Shown here in pieces: positions 48,058-57,790 of a DNA stretch of 64,000 nucleotides. The notes under the pieces are model-generated. The model was not told the origin of the DNA. It searched no databases and worked only from the letters and a program-made list of their open reading frames with translations. Positions within the stretch are counted from its first letter, which is position 1, and each line of letters starts with the position of its first letter. Source of the stretch: Nitrospinaceae bacterium (GTDB lineage: Bacteria > Nitrospinota_A > UBA7883 > JAJDBK01); contig JAJDBK010000031.1 of the NCBI GenBank assembly GCA_029261405.1, positions 1 to 64,000 on the forward strand. The letters are read 5' to 3'. The position numbers and the translations under genes are program-made.

Positions 48058-49677
48058 CTATACATCATCCCGGGATATCACGGTATCGCGTTTAAAATTC
48101 TTATCATCGGTTTGTGCGTAATCCATGTTGAAATGCAGACCGCGCGACTCTTTTCTTCTGAGGGCGCACTCTACTATCAACTTGGAGTTCAAAGCAAGGT
48201 TACGTAACTCCAACAGATCGGTGGTTACCGTGGCCTGCCAGTAGTTTTCGTTTATTTCGCGTATCAGATTGCCGATTCGGCTCTTGGCGCGAAGAAGGCG
48301 TTTATCGGTTCTGGCCACTCCGACATAGTTCCACATCAACCGTCGCAGTTCGTCCCACATATGGTTTATCACCACAAGTTCGTCCTCCTCGACGGCGGAA
48401 CCCGGATCCCACGGTGGGACCGGTCCTGGCTGTGGCGCTCCATGTTTTACAAGTTCCACAGCGGATGTGGCGGCTCTGTCGGCGAAAACCACAGCCTCCA
48501 GCAGTGAGTTGCTCGCAAGTCTGTTGGCGCCGTGTACTCCTGTGTGGGCGGTTTCCCCAGCGCAATAAAGCCCCGCTATAGCTGTCTCCCCGTCGATGGA
48601 AGTCTGTACGCCACCACATGTGTAGTGTGCCGCCGGGGCCACCGGAAGCATCCGTCGTGTCGGATCGTAGCCGAACTTTTTACAAGTCTCGTATATATGA
48701 GGGAACCGCTCCGGGAACCATTCTGGTGAAATCATGGTTGTGTCGAGATAGACGAAATCGTCCCCCCGCTTTTTCATCTCCCGATCTATGGCCTTCGACA
48801 CAACGTCCCTGGGCGCAAGAGACGCCATTTCATGATATTTTTCCATGAATGTCTCCCCGTTCTGAAGCTTCAACACCGCCCCTTCCCCGCGTACCGCCTC
48901 CGAGATAAGAAACGATTTAGCTATTGGGTGGTAAAGGCATGTCGGATGGAATTGAATGAATTCCATGTTGGCGATCTTCGCGCCTACCCGGTATGCCATA
49001 GCGACACCGTCCCCGGAGGCGATATCGGGGTTTGACGTGTAGAGGAAAACCTTCCCTACGCCGCCTGTCGCCAGCAGAACAGCCTTGGCCGTAAACGTAA
49101 CAATCTCCCCGGTCTGACCTTTCAGAACATACGCGCCAACGATTCTGTCAGCCGTGGATGCGGCTAACACCTTTTCCGGGGCGAGCTTCGCCATTGTGAC
49201 AAGATCCACGGCCATGTGGCTTTCGAAAACAGTTATCGATTTATGGGTCTTCACCGACTCTATCAGAGCCTTTTCGATCTCTGCGCCGGTCGAATCCTTC
49301 GCGTGGGCTATTCTCCGTCTGGAATGTCCACCTTCCCGGCCAAGGTCGAGGCCACCGCCTCGCTCACCAGCGGAGAAACGGACCCCGAAACTTATCAACT
49401 GGTTTACCATCGCAAGTCCGTTATCAACGAGGATACGCACCGCCGATTCGTTGCATAGGCCGGCGCCGGCTTTTATGGTGTCTGCAAAGTGAAGATCGGG
49501 AGAATCGTCCTCACCAAGGACTGCGGCGATACCACCCTGGGCGTAGTTGGTGTTCGATTCGGCGAGATTCTTTTTGGTTACTATCGCCACAGAGCCGTAT
49601 GGCGCAACCTTGAGGGCGAAGGTCAATCCTGCGATCCCGGAACCGATAACGAGAAAATCAAACTTTGGGGTTTTCAC
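48058..49677 (-). CDS. nadB: L-aspartate oxidase NadB
   Basis: A 539-residue FAD enzyme that oxidises aspartate to iminoaspartate for NAD synthesis. The FAD fold starts DFLVIGSGIAGLTFALKVA; the SNTNYAQGGIAAVLG segment and IQFHPTCLYHP are succinate-dehydrogenase-family signatures, and MLPVAPAAHYTCGGVQTS is present. The C-terminal helical domain is complete. It converges on the HD-GYP gene with 20 bp between stops. nadA and nadC are not in the window. Confidence 0.95.
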   Translation of the reverse strand: MKTPKFDFLVIGSGIAGLTFALKVAPYGSVAIVTKKNLAESNTNYAQGGIAAVLGEDDSPDLHFADTIKAGAGLCNESAVRILVDNGLAMVNQLISFGVRFSAGERGGGLDLGREGGHSRRRIAHAKDSTGAEIEKALIESVKTHKSITVFESHMAVDLVTMAKLAPEKVLAASTADRIVGAYVLKGQTGEIVTFTAKAVLLATGGVGKVFLYTSNPDIASGDGVAMAYRVGAKIANMEFIQFHPTCLYHPIAKSFLISEAVRGEGAVLKLQNGETFMEKYHEMASLAPRDVVSKAIDREMKKRGDDFVYLDTTMISPEWFPERFPHIYETCKKFGYDPTRRMLPVAPAAHYTCGGVQTSIDGETAIAGLYCAGETAHTGVHGANRLASNSLLEAVVFADRAATSAVELVKHGAPQPGPVPPWDPGSAVEEDELVVINHMWDELRRLMWNYVGVARTDKRLLRAKSRIGNLIREINENYWQATVTTDLLELRNLALNSKLIVECALRRKESRGLHFNMDYAQTDDKNFKRDTVISRDDV

Positions 49678-49821
49678 GAGTCCACCGGTTCAGGATCCGG
49701 AATATTCATAACTAACCGCCCGGATGGAAATGAACAAACCAGCGCTGTATCATGGAGCGCCGGGTTAACCGTTCGCATTGTCATGGTGGCGAACTTGCGA
49801 GTCAGGTATGGCTGGGCAGGG

Positions 49822-50526
49822 CTAAAGTTCCGTTCGGAACTCGAAATCGTAGGAGGCTATGGAAAATTTGTCGCCGTTGCTTAAAGTATGTTTTTCCACG
49901 GTTTCTCCATCCATCCTGAGTTTGGCCAACCCACCCTGGTACGAGATCTCGTATTGATCGCCGTTTCTTGTGATGGATGCGGCGATTCTGCCGATGGTGA
50001 AACCTTTTATCTGAATATCGGAGTTGTTCGACGTGCCGATAAGGGCGGTGTCCTTTTCGAGCTTCATGACTTTAGGAGCGCCGGAACCCTGGCTCATGAA
50101 AAGTTTAGCCGACTCTTTGGCTTCACTACGGGTCGAAGCGCCGGGAGGTTGTTCCAGAAGGGATTTTATCTTGCTCGAATCCATAACGATGGTCCTGCCG
50201 CCGATATCGTCGAAACCGTCGAGAGTTTCGTCCGGATTTTTCTGCTCGGGATCATCGAACTTGAAGCTGTATTTTCCAACGGTAATCACATCACCCGAAC
50301 TAAGCGTCATCGAATCGACTTTCTTGTCGTTGACAAAGGTTCCGTTGGTGGAGTTCAGGTCGTGAACTATAAACCGGGAGCCGTCCTTTTCGATCTTCAC
50401 ATGTCGGGCGGAGATGCCAGGATTCTTGATGATTATATCGCCCGTCTCACGACCGATAATAACCGTCTTTTTAAGCTGAACTTCCTGTAGAAGTTTGTCT
50501 TGCGAAAAAATGCTTAGGTTTGCCAT
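49822..50526 (-). CDS. FHA-domain protein
   Basis: A 234-residue cytosolic protein with two FHA modules. The first (about 18-95) is canonical: VIIGRETGDI, ISARHVKIE and LNSTNGTFVNDKKV carry the Arg, Ser, His and Asn that bind phosphothreonine. The second (about 155-232) has lost them (LIGTSNNSDIQIKGFTIGRI). An unstructured link lies between. No Ser/Thr kinase or secretion genes are nearby, so the partner is unknown. It stands in a minus-strand run after the phosphorylase gene. Confidence 0.88.
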   Translation of the reverse strand: MANLSIFSQDKLLQEVQLKKTVIIGRETGDIIIKNPGISARHVKIEKDGSRFIVHDLNSTNGTFVNDKKVDSMTLSSGDVITVGKYSFKFDDPEQKNPDETLDGFDDIGGRTIVMDSSKIKSLLEQPPGASTRSEAKESAKLFMSQGSGAPKVMKLEKDTALIGTSNNSDIQIKGFTIGRIAASITRNGDQYEISYQGGLAKLRMDGETVEKHTLSNGDKFSIASYDFEFRTEL

Positions 50527-50592
50527 TATATAATAATCAAATTATCCCTCTGTAGTATATATCACGCCTGATAATGTAACGCAATGAAGTTA

Positions 50593-51930
50593 TCACCAGT
50601 CGGCGTTGAGCAATCCGGCAAGCGCCTTCGTCAGGTCGGCGACATTTCTTTCCGCTGACGATACAACATCCTCGTGAGTGAGCCTGTTACCGTTGTCGTG
50701 GGATGCGTCATTGACGATCATGGCCATGGCGGCAACCCTGACACCAGCGTGCCTGGCCGCCAACGCCTCGGGCGCCACAGACATGCATACAGCGTCGGCG
50801 CCGAATTGACGCAACATTCTGCGTTCAGCCGGTGTTTCGTAAACCGGCCCTCGAACGGACGCAAGAACGCCCTTCTGATAATTGACCCTGGCCCGCCTGC
50901 AGACCCGCTCTGACGTTTCGACTGCGGTTTTATCATAGATATTGGCGCCATCGACAAAGACGGAAGGAACCGCCCGGGGATCATGGCCGAAGAAAGGGTT
51001 GTCGCCGGCCAGGTTGATATGGTCCGTAACGAACATAACATCGCCCGTACGGTAATCGGGGTTAAGGCCGCCTGCGGAGGTGGTGAGGATGACCCTCTCG
51101 ACGCCAAGCGCCATGAAAGTCTGTATAGGATAAACCACATCCTCCATCGAACCGGTCTCGTAATAGTGCAACCGCCCCTCGCAAAAAAGGGTCATCGCAC
51201 CGTCAACCTCGCCAGCCCGAATAAGGCCCGGATGACCAGGTACGGAGAGAACCGAAAATCCCGGCACGTCGGCGAACTCTACCGGATTGTTGTCCCGGGC
51301 AAGCTCGGCCGCCCCTGCGTGACCCGATCCGAGGATCACCGCCGTTTTCGGAACCTTCCCCAACTGCCGTTCAAGGTAGGCTACGGAACGGGCTGTTTTT
51401 CTCTGTAGCGATTCAATGTTTAAATCCCTTGCGTTTCTCTTATCGGGCGCCTGATCCAAAGTGTAGTGAACCGCCGTGGCGGGACCGGGGCCCTCCTCGC
51501 TTGTAGTTCTTCTCCGGGGGATGGTAGCGCGTTTTGGTTTCCCCTGATCGGTGATCTTTACCCGAATCAGGGTTCCGTCCGGGTGAGACCTTAATTCATA
51601 CTCCTCTTTTGGAGCGGCAACAGGTTTGATCGTTTTTTTTACCGTTGTTTTTTTCGCGGTTACGGTAGTGGTCTTTTTCCTGGCGACAGGTTTTTTTCTG
51701 GGAACGGTGGTTTTAGCTTTTGCCCTGGTCGGTTTTTTCGTTATTACGGGCTCGGTTTTTTCCTCAGTCTTCTCCTCCACGACCGGCTCAGTGGTGGAAT
51801 CCCCACTTTTCCTTCGTAATCTGGGAGCTCTGGTCTGGCTTCGGCCTTCGGATCGTTTGGCTCTCCGGGCCGCCGCTCTATCGGAAACATCGTCTTTCTC
51901 TTGATCCTCTTCTTCAGGGATTTGGTTCAT
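50593..51930 (-). CDS. Purine nucleoside phosphorylase with a long histone-like N-terminal tail
   Basis: A 445-residue protein. Residues about 175-445 are a trimeric-type purine nucleoside phosphorylase: AVILGSGHAGAAELARD, VPGHPGLIRAGEVDG, EGRLHYYETG, TSAGGLNPDYRTGDV, GPVYETPAERRMLRQFGADA and IVNDASHD for purine binding. The first 170 residues are an acidic start followed by Lys/Thr/Ala-rich repeats such as TKKPTRAKAKTTVPRKK and TAKKTTVKKTIKP, like histone H1 or AlgP tails. The start at 51930 has AAGGAGG four bases before it; the earlier in-frame start lies inside rodZ. It overlaps the RodZ-like gene by 17 bp. Confidence 0.88.
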   Translation of the reverse strand: MNQIPEEEDQEKDDVSDRAAARRAKRSEGRSQTRAPRLRRKSGDSTTEPVVEEKTEEKTEPVITKKPTRAKAKTTVPRKKPVARKKTTTVTAKKTTVKKTIKPVAAPKEEYELRSHPDGTLIRVKITDQGKPKRATIPRRRTTSEEGPGPATAVHYTLDQAPDKRNARDLNIESLQRKTARSVAYLERQLGKVPKTAVILGSGHAGAAELARDNNPVEFADVPGFSVLSVPGHPGLIRAGEVDGAMTLFCEGRLHYYETGSMEDVVYPIQTFMALGVERVILTTSAGGLNPDYRTGDVMFVTDHINLAGDNPFFGHDPRAVPSVFVDGANIYDKTAVETSERVCRRARVNYQKGVLASVRGPVYETPAERRMLRQFGADAVCMSVAPEALAARHAGVRVAAMAMIVNDASHDNGNRLTHEDVVSSAERNVADLTKALAGLLNADW

Positions 51931-52990
51931 TTTCCTCCTTCTTTTCCTCTTCTTTATCCTGGGTTGTCTCGACAGGGACTTCCGCCATCGGCGCGTTCTC
52001 CACCTGTTTGACTGTTTCGGCGACACCAGCCTCAGGTTTCTCCGCATCGGCTCTCTTGACCTCGACTGTTACTGGCTTTTCTATCGGCGCGGCCCCCGCC
52101 GGAATGACAAAGTTCCTCAATATATTACTTGCAGGTTGTTCAAGCTTATATGGTTCATTGTTAAGCGACAGTGTGACACCCGCCACATTGCCTATAGAGA
52201 GAATGAAATAATTAAACGCCTGCCACGATACGGTATTGCCCTCCCTGAGAATAATTTCGCGTGGCTCCCCGGAGTCGAGGACAATCTTTATCCAGGAGTC
52301 GGCTATGGCTGTGACCGCAAGTGATAATGGGGGAGTGATCTTTGTGGTCACCCCCGGTTCGCCGGTAACCGTCTCTTCAGAACTCGATTCGACACCCTCT
52401 CCCGTAGTTTCATCGGTGCCTATCTGAGTGGCGGTCTCTTCCGCTGGCGCCGGTTCGACCGGAGATTCAGGCCCTTCCCCTCCAGACACCGACTCATCAC
52501 TGGTAACCGCTTCGGATTCAACCCCTCTCTTATCGCCGGAGAACGGAGCAGTCCCGGAGTTGGTAACGCCTCCACCCCTCGCAATATTAAAGGAGTGGCC
52601 ATAGCCCGAAAGGCCGGTGTCGCCAAAATAGTAATAAACCGCCACTACAGTCACTATAATCGCAATCCCGGCCAGGAACAGCCCCACTTTCGATATCGGG
52701 GAGTGTTCTTTATATAAAGGCATTGATATCAGGGCCGGAGCGTTGCTTTTGGTTATTATGTTCAGGCCGGAGTAGGAGGCCACAATCTCGTTTCCGTCCA
52801 GCCCTATCAGGCTGGCGTACGACCTCAACATACCCTTGATGAATACCGGCCCGGGCAGTTTTTCAAACTCCCCCGCTTCGACCGCATTGATAAATTTTGG
52901 ACTAATCCTGGTTTTCTCAGCTACAGCCTCTACGCTCAAACCTTTATTAACCCGAGCGCTGTGTAGAAGTTTACCTAGTTCCGCCGCCAT
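51914..52990 (-). CDS. RodZ-like cytoskeletal helix-turn-helix membrane protein
   Basis: A 358-residue protein. An N-terminal HTH of the RodZ type (about 5-75, RVNKGLSVEAVAEKTRISPK and LPGPVFIKGMLRSYASLIG) lies in the cytoplasm and would bind MreB. One helix follows (about 105-123, VGLFLAGIAIIVTVVAVYYY), then a Ser/Glu/Thr-rich stretch and a DUF4115-type beta domain (about 225-305, SWIKIVLDSGEPREIILREG). The acidic tail overlaps the phosphorylase start. MreBCD is encoded 42 kb away. Confidence 0.87.
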   Translation of the reverse strand: MAAELGKLLHSARVNKGLSVEAVAEKTRISPKFINAVEAGEFEKLPGPVFIKGMLRSYASLIGLDGNEIVASYSGLNIITKSNAPALISMPLYKEHSPISKVGLFLAGIAIIVTVVAVYYYFGDTGLSGYGHSFNIARGGGVTNSGTAPFSGDKRGVESEAVTSDESVSGGEGPESPVEPAPAEETATQIGTDETTGEGVESSSEETVTGEPGVTTKITPPLSLAVTAIADSWIKIVLDSGEPREIILREGNTVSWQAFNYFILSIGNVAGVTLSLNNEPYKLEQPASNILRNFVIPAGAAPIEKPVTVEVKRADAEKPEAGVAETVKQVENAPMAEVPVETTQDKEEEKKEENEPNP

Positions 52991-53166
52991 GTTTTTACTA
53001 TATTTTTCTATAATCCAGTCATTCTACCGTGAAAAACTCATTTCACCAATTCCATATCACCAGCTTGAGGTTTATTTAACCCAAACCACAAATATCCAGC
53101 ATCAATCAGAAGCGGGGGCGTTATGACCGTGCGCCACGCCCGCGCCACCTGTTGTACAATGCGCTG

Positions 53167-54774
53167 ATGAATATTTTCGATATTAAATCCAATAAGGCTT
53201 GCCACCGTGTCGCTTGCGGTTCCTTGACAGGTTACGGTCTGGCGGCGCTATCGGGGTTGTGCCTCGCCCTCTCATTTCCGGGGTTCGGAATGTGGCCCCT
53301 TGTCTGGGTGGCGTTTGTACCATTCTGGTTCGCCATCAAGGGCCGAACCCCTCTTGCCTCCGCAGGTATCGGTATCATCGCGGGAATTTTCTATTTCGGT
53401 CCGCCCCTGTCGTGGGTCAGGAATACGATGATAGATTTTGGTCACATGCCGATCTGGTCCTCCGTGGCAACCAATTTTCTTATGGTGATCGTTCTCTCCC
53501 TCTACATGGGACTGTTCGCATATCTTGTCGGCAGGATATCGCTTGCAAAGGGGGAGGAGACAGCGTTGGCCCTCTCACCCTTTATCTGGATTGCAGTGGA
53601 ATATGCGAGAGGTCACCTTCCTCATTTCGGATTTCCGTGGTTGCGTCTGGCCGATTCTCAGTTCGAAATCGCTCCGATAATTCAGGTGGCTGATCTTACC
53701 GGCGCGGACGGTGTCACGTTTGTTATCCTCTTCGTAAACGCCGCTATCTACAAGATGGTAGCCAGTCTGCTTAGGCCCACCGAAGGAGACAAGGCGACCT
53801 TAAGATGGCCTGTAATGGCCGTAACCCTTCTGCTGTTAACCGTCGGTTACGGTTTCAACAGAATAGACCAATTTTCCGCCTCCGATCAGGGGGAGGTTAA
53901 AGTGTGTCTGTTGCAGGGAAACATTGACCAATCCAGAAAGTGGGACCCGTCTTATCTGGACGAGCAGTTAGGGATATATCTTTCCATGAGCGCCACGGCT
54001 GTGGATGATGGCGCGGACCTTCTCATCTGGCCTGAAACCGCGGCGCCCTTCTATTTCGGAAACGACATACCGTTCGACAACAAAATATATAGTCTCTCGC
54101 AATCGCTCAATGTACCGATCCTGTTCGGCTCTCCGGCCATCAAACGGTCGAATAGCCGTGATGAACCCGCCATAACCCACAACCGGGCGTGGATTGTAAA
54201 ACCGGACGGCTCTTCGGGGAAATACGACAAGGTGCATCTTGTTCCGTTCGGTGAATATGTTCCGTTCCAGAAACTGCTCTCGTTTGTGGAGAAATTCACG
54301 GCGCCCATTGGCGACCTGCGCCCCGGAACGGAGCTAAACCCTCTCAATGCTGGCAATTACAGCCTGGGTGTTCAGATCTGCTTCGAGATAGTCTTTCCAG
54401 GCTATTCGAGAGAGCTTGTAAAAAACGGCGCCGGCGCCCTGGTTAACATAACCAACGACTCATGGTTCGGTGATTCGCCCGCATCAAAGCAGAGTCTCTC
54501 CATGGCGGTCTTCCGGGCTGTGGAGAACAGGACACCCCTCCTTAGAGCCGCCCAGTCCGGGGTTTCGGCGATAGTGACCCCTGCCGGAAAAATCACCGGC
54601 AAGACCGGGCTTTTCAGGTCGGCCAGGCTGATCGGCGGATTCACGCCCAGAACCGGCCCTCTGACCTTCTATACTTTAACCGGCGATCTTCTGGCCATGC
54701 TCTGTTCGTTTATTACCCTCGGCGCCGTCATAGTATGCATAAGAAAAGATCGGAGCAGTAATCTCACCTTATAA
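53167..54774 (+). CDS. lnt: Apolipoprotein N-acyltransferase Lnt
   Basis: A 535-residue inner-membrane enzyme that adds the third acyl chain to lipoproteins. Six or more helices (about 20-220) precede the nitrilase-like periplasmic domain with the Glu-Lys-Cys triad: IWPETAAPFYF, YDKVHLVPFGEYVPF and GVQICFEIVFP. A last helix near 505-525 closes the protein. ATG 53167 is used; TTG 53152 is possible and neither has a clear Shine-Dalgarno. A partial gtgcgccacgc repeat lies just upstream at 53130-53140. Confidence 0.95.
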   Translation: MNIFDIKSNKACHRVACGSLTGYGLAALSGLCLALSFPGFGMWPLVWVAFVPFWFAIKGRTPLASAGIGIIAGIFYFGPPLSWVRNTMIDFGHMPIWSSVATNFLMVIVLSLYMGLFAYLVGRISLAKGEETALALSPFIWIAVEYARGHLPHFGFPWLRLADSQFEIAPIIQVADLTGADGVTFVILFVNAAIYKMVASLLRPTEGDKATLRWPVMAVTLLLLTVGYGFNRIDQFSASDQGEVKVCLLQGNIDQSRKWDPSYLDEQLGIYLSMSATAVDDGADLLIWPETAAPFYFGNDIPFDNKIYSLSQSLNVPILFGSPAIKRSNSRDEPAITHNRAWIVKPDGSSGKYDKVHLVPFGEYVPFQKLLSFVEKFTAPIGDLRPGTELNPLNAGNYSLGVQICFEIVFPGYSRELVKNGAGALVNITNDSWFGDSPASKQSLSMAVFRAVENRTPLLRAAQSGVSAIVTPAGKITGKTGLFRSARLIGGFTPRTGPLTFYTLTGDLLAMLCSFITLGAVIVCIRKDRSSNLTL

Positions 54775-54782
54775 GGTGAGAT
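54761..54782. repeat. Perfect 22-bp palindrome across the lnt stop
   Basis: ATCTCACCTTATAAGGTGAGAT is self-complementary with no loop. It contains the lnt TAA (54772-54774) and ends 39 bp before the cation transporter start. There is no U-tract, so an operator of the transporter gene is as plausible as a terminator. Confidence 0.5.
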
Positions 54783-54821
54783 CCGGGCTTGTGATAAAAT
54801 CTCCCTATTTTAGCTGGTAGC

Positions 54822-56030
54822 ATGTACGAAGATTATCGACCTCCCACCCTGGCGGACAAGGACCCTGACAGGGTGAAAGAAGCCGTCCGGGTCACTGTGG
54901 TAGGGGCCGTGGCTAATGTGGCCCTGTCTATAGGAAAATTCGTAGCCGGTATTCTGGGTAATTCGACCGCTCTTGTGGCGGACGCCGTCCACTCCTTGTC
55001 CGACCTGATTACCGATGCGGTAACCGTTGTCTCAGTTCGCATATCGGCCACCAGCGCCGACGACGAACACCCATACGGACACGGAAGGGCCGAGGCGATC
55101 GGCGCAGGAGTTACCGGAGCGGCCCTAGCCCTGGCTGGAGCTTTCATGATCTTCGAAATCGCGGGAACAATCTTTGAGGCGCAGACCGTCGGCCCGACCT
55201 GGCTTGCCATCGCGGGCGCCATCCTTTCGATAGTGATAAAGGAATGGCTCTACCAATACACGTTTCGTATCGGGAAAGCCCAGAACAACCGCTCCCTGCA
55301 AGCGAACGCCTGGCATCACAGGTCTGACGCCATCTCCTCCGTGGCCGCCCTTCTGGGAATAATTGGCGCCATGGCCGGTTTTCCCTCTCTCGACAAGGTG
55401 GCCGCCATCTTCGTTGGCCTGATGATTATCAAAGCCGGATGGGATATATCGTCCGAAGCTGTACACGAACTGATGGATACGGCCGCCCCGAAAGAGACTC
55501 TCGATAACATAAGGGCTATTATCGCCGACACCCCCGGAGTACGCAGGTATCATGAACTGCGCACCAGAACGGTGGGAGGTGACGTGTTCGTTGACGCCCA
55601 TATACTTGTTCAACCCAACATATCTGTCTCCGAAGCCCATAACATAGCCGAAATGGTCCGGTCCAACCTTAAGGAAAAAGCGTTGATAACAGACGCGCTG
55701 GTACATATCGACGCCGAAGACGACATCTTCTACAAGACACTTGAGGTAGACCGCGACGCTATAGAAGAGCTTGTAAAGAAAGAAGCGGAAAAGATCGAAG
55801 GGATCAACTCCGCCGACGAACTGGTTCTTCATATGCTCAACGGCGCTCTTTGCCTCGAGTTCTGCGTGGAGATGGACGACAATATTTCTGTACAACACGC
55901 AAAATTGCAGGCGAATATTCTGCAGGACCGGATTATGGAGTTATCGGAGGCAAAAACGGTGGTTATCAGGGGTCTTTTCACCAAAGGTATCATGGAGACC
56001 GGATTCGCCGACCGACCCGGCCCGAATTAA
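54822..56030 (+). CDS. Cation diffusion facilitator (Zn/Fe/Mn efflux)
   Basis: A 402-residue inner-membrane exporter of the CDF family. Six helices (about 25-215) carry the metal-site motifs HSLSDLITDAV and the HPYGHGRAEAIGAG signature, and HHRSDAISS in TM5. The cytoplasmic domain (about 220-300) is followed by an extra segment of about 90 residues (HIDAEDDIF to FTKGIMETG), a second ferredoxin-like module. Metal specificity cannot be decided. It is 47 bp after lnt and 2 bp before the aminotransferase. Confidence 0.92.
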   Translation: MYEDYRPPTLADKDPDRVKEAVRVTVVGAVANVALSIGKFVAGILGNSTALVADAVHSLSDLITDAVTVVSVRISATSADDEHPYGHGRAEAIGAGVTGAALALAGAFMIFEIAGTIFEAQTVGPTWLAIAGAILSIVIKEWLYQYTFRIGKAQNNRSLQANAWHHRSDAISSVAALLGIIGAMAGFPSLDKVAAIFVGLMIIKAGWDISSEAVHELMDTAAPKETLDNIRAIIADTPGVRRYHELRTRTVGGDVFVDAHILVQPNISVSEAHNIAEMVRSNLKEKALITDALVHIDAEDDIFYKTLEVDRDAIEELVKKEAEKIEGINSADELVLHMLNGALCLEFCVEMDDNISVQHAKLQANILQDRIMELSEAKTVVIRGLFTKGIMETGFADRPGPN

Positions 56031-56032
56031 TC

Positions 56033-57214
56033 ATGACAATATCGAAAAAAATAGCGTGCATGATGGAGCGTTCCTCCTGGATACGGAAAATGTTCGAGGA
56101 GGGTGGTCGTCTGAAAGCCGAATTCGGAGCCGAAAACATTTTCGATTTCACTCTCGGCAATCCAGTATCAGAGCCACCGGAGGAAGTTTTGAGCGAGCTT
56201 CTCCGCCTTGTGACAGAAGAGACCACCGGGTCTCACCGCTATATGCCGAACTCCGGGTTCATGAATGTCCGGGAAGCGGTGGCGCAGAGGCTTGACAATA
56301 AAAATGGCCTTGGGTTTACGGGTAACAATATCGTTATGACCTGCGGGGCGGGGGGCGCCCTCAACGTCATTATCAAGTCGCTTGTCGATCCGGGGGAAGA
56401 AGTGGTGATAGTGGCGCCATATTTCGCCGAATACCTCTTCTACGTCGATAACCATCAGGCGTCTGTCAGGATCGCCGAATCGGACGACATGTTTCAGCTC
56501 GATATGGATGAGATCGACAAGGCTGTGGGGCCGAAGACCTCAATGGTCCTGCTCAACTCCCCGAACAACCCTGCAGGCGCCATCTACCCGATGAGAGCGC
56601 TCAAGGAACTCGGCGCGCTACTCGACGCGAAATCAGAAGCGTTTGCTCGCCCAATCTATCTGGTAATGGATGAGCCGTATAAAAAGCTGGTCTATGACGG
56701 TTATACTGTCCCCGATGTCTTCGACTGTTATTCAAGAACTGTCGTGGCCACATCCCACTCCAAAGACCTCAACCTGCCGGGAGAGCGTATCGGATATATT
56801 GCCGTAAGCCCGTTAAACGAAGAGCCTGCGAGAATGATCGACGCCATGACCCTTTCCAACAGAATTCTCGGTTTTGTAAACGCCCCGGCCCTCTTTCAGC
56901 GTCTGGCCGGATCGATGGGCGGCGCCACCCCCGATATGAGTCTCTACACGCGGAACAGGGCGATTCTGACCGAAGGTTTGCAAAATACAGGTTACGAACT
57001 TACAGAGCCGGGAGGAGGGTTCTACCTCTTTCCGAAATCACCCGGAAAGGATGAATTCCCTTTCGTTTCAGCTCTCAAGGAGCGAAAGATACTGACGGTG
57101 CCCGGAAGCGGATTCGGAAGACCGGGGCATTTCAGGATATCGTTTTGTGTCGATCCCGACACATGCCGGGGGGCTCTTGCAGGTTTCGATGCGACCTTCC
57201 GCTCTTTTCAATAA
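56033..57214 (+). CDS. Class I/II aminotransferase (PLP-dependent)
   Basis: A 393-residue PLP enzyme. The fold-type I core shows LGNPVSEPPEEVL, GAGGALNVIIKSLV, NSPNNPAGAIYP and the Schiff-base Lys in TSHSKDLNLPGERIGYIAV. The substrate is not evident. It differs clearly from the second aminotransferase at 57791, so the two are not a recent duplication. The start at 56033 follows the transporter stop by 2 bp; a longer frame from 55850 would read inside that gene. Confidence 0.88.
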   Translation: MTISKKIACMMERSSWIRKMFEEGGRLKAEFGAENIFDFTLGNPVSEPPEEVLSELLRLVTEETTGSHRYMPNSGFMNVREAVAQRLDNKNGLGFTGNNIVMTCGAGGALNVIIKSLVDPGEEVVIVAPYFAEYLFYVDNHQASVRIAESDDMFQLDMDEIDKAVGPKTSMVLLNSPNNPAGAIYPMRALKELGALLDAKSEAFARPIYLVMDEPYKKLVYDGYTVPDVFDCYSRTVVATSHSKDLNLPGERIGYIAVSPLNEEPARMIDAMTLSNRILGFVNAPALFQRLAGSMGGATPDMSLYTRNRAILTEGLQNTGYELTEPGGGFYLFPKSPGKDEFPFVSALKERKILTVPGSGFGRPGHFRISFCVDPDTCRGALAGFDATFRSFQ

Positions 57215-57228
57215 AGGAAAATAATCTC

Positions 57229-57729
57229 TTGAAAAAACGAATAGCCGTATACCCCGGAACCTTTGACCCTGTAACAAACGGCCATATCGACCTTGTCCGA
57301 CGAGGCGCAAAACTGTTCGACGGTGTCGTGGTGGCGGTGGCCGACAACCTTCGCAAAAAACCGCTGTTCAGCGTTACGACCAGAGTCGATCTGATAAAAG
57401 AAGCCACCTCCGACCTTGAGTGCGTGACCGTAAAACCTTTCTTCAACCTGCTTGTGGACTTTGCACGGGAAGAGGGGGCCGCTGTAATAGTGAAAGGCTT
57501 GCGGGCGGTCTCCGACTTCGACTACGAGTTACAACTTAGCCTCACCAACAGAAGGCTGGCCCCCGATATAGAGTCGGTCTTCATGATGCCATCCGAAGAG
57601 TATTCTTTTATCTCCTCCACGATGATTAAAGAGATCTCATCCATGGGAGGCGATGTCAGCTCCATGGTCCCCGATGTCGTGGCGAAGGAGCTTTCCATTA
57701 GAAATAAAAAAACTAGAGGAGACCGTTGA
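57229..57729 (+). CDS. coaD: Phosphopantetheine adenylyltransferase
   Basis: A 166-residue enzyme making dephospho-CoA. It opens KKRIAVYPGTFDPVTNGHID, the nucleotidyltransferase signature, with VIVKGLRAVSDFDYE and SSTMIKEISSMGGDVS later. The start is TTG 57229, placed by family length and AAAGGA upstream; the longer frame from 57145 lies within the aminotransferase gene. It is probably co-transcribed with its neighbours. Confidence 0.95.
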   Translation: MKKRIAVYPGTFDPVTNGHIDLVRRGAKLFDGVVVAVADNLRKKPLFSVTTRVDLIKEATSDLECVTVKPFFNLLVDFAREEGAAVIVKGLRAVSDFDYELQLSLTNRRLAPDIESVFMMPSEEYSFISSTMIKEISSMGGDVSSMVPDVVAKELSIRNKKTRGDR

Positions 57730-57790
57730 CGGCGAAGTCTGTAAAATGGTCTCATATTTATGCGTTTAACTTATCCGGTATTAGGAAAAC

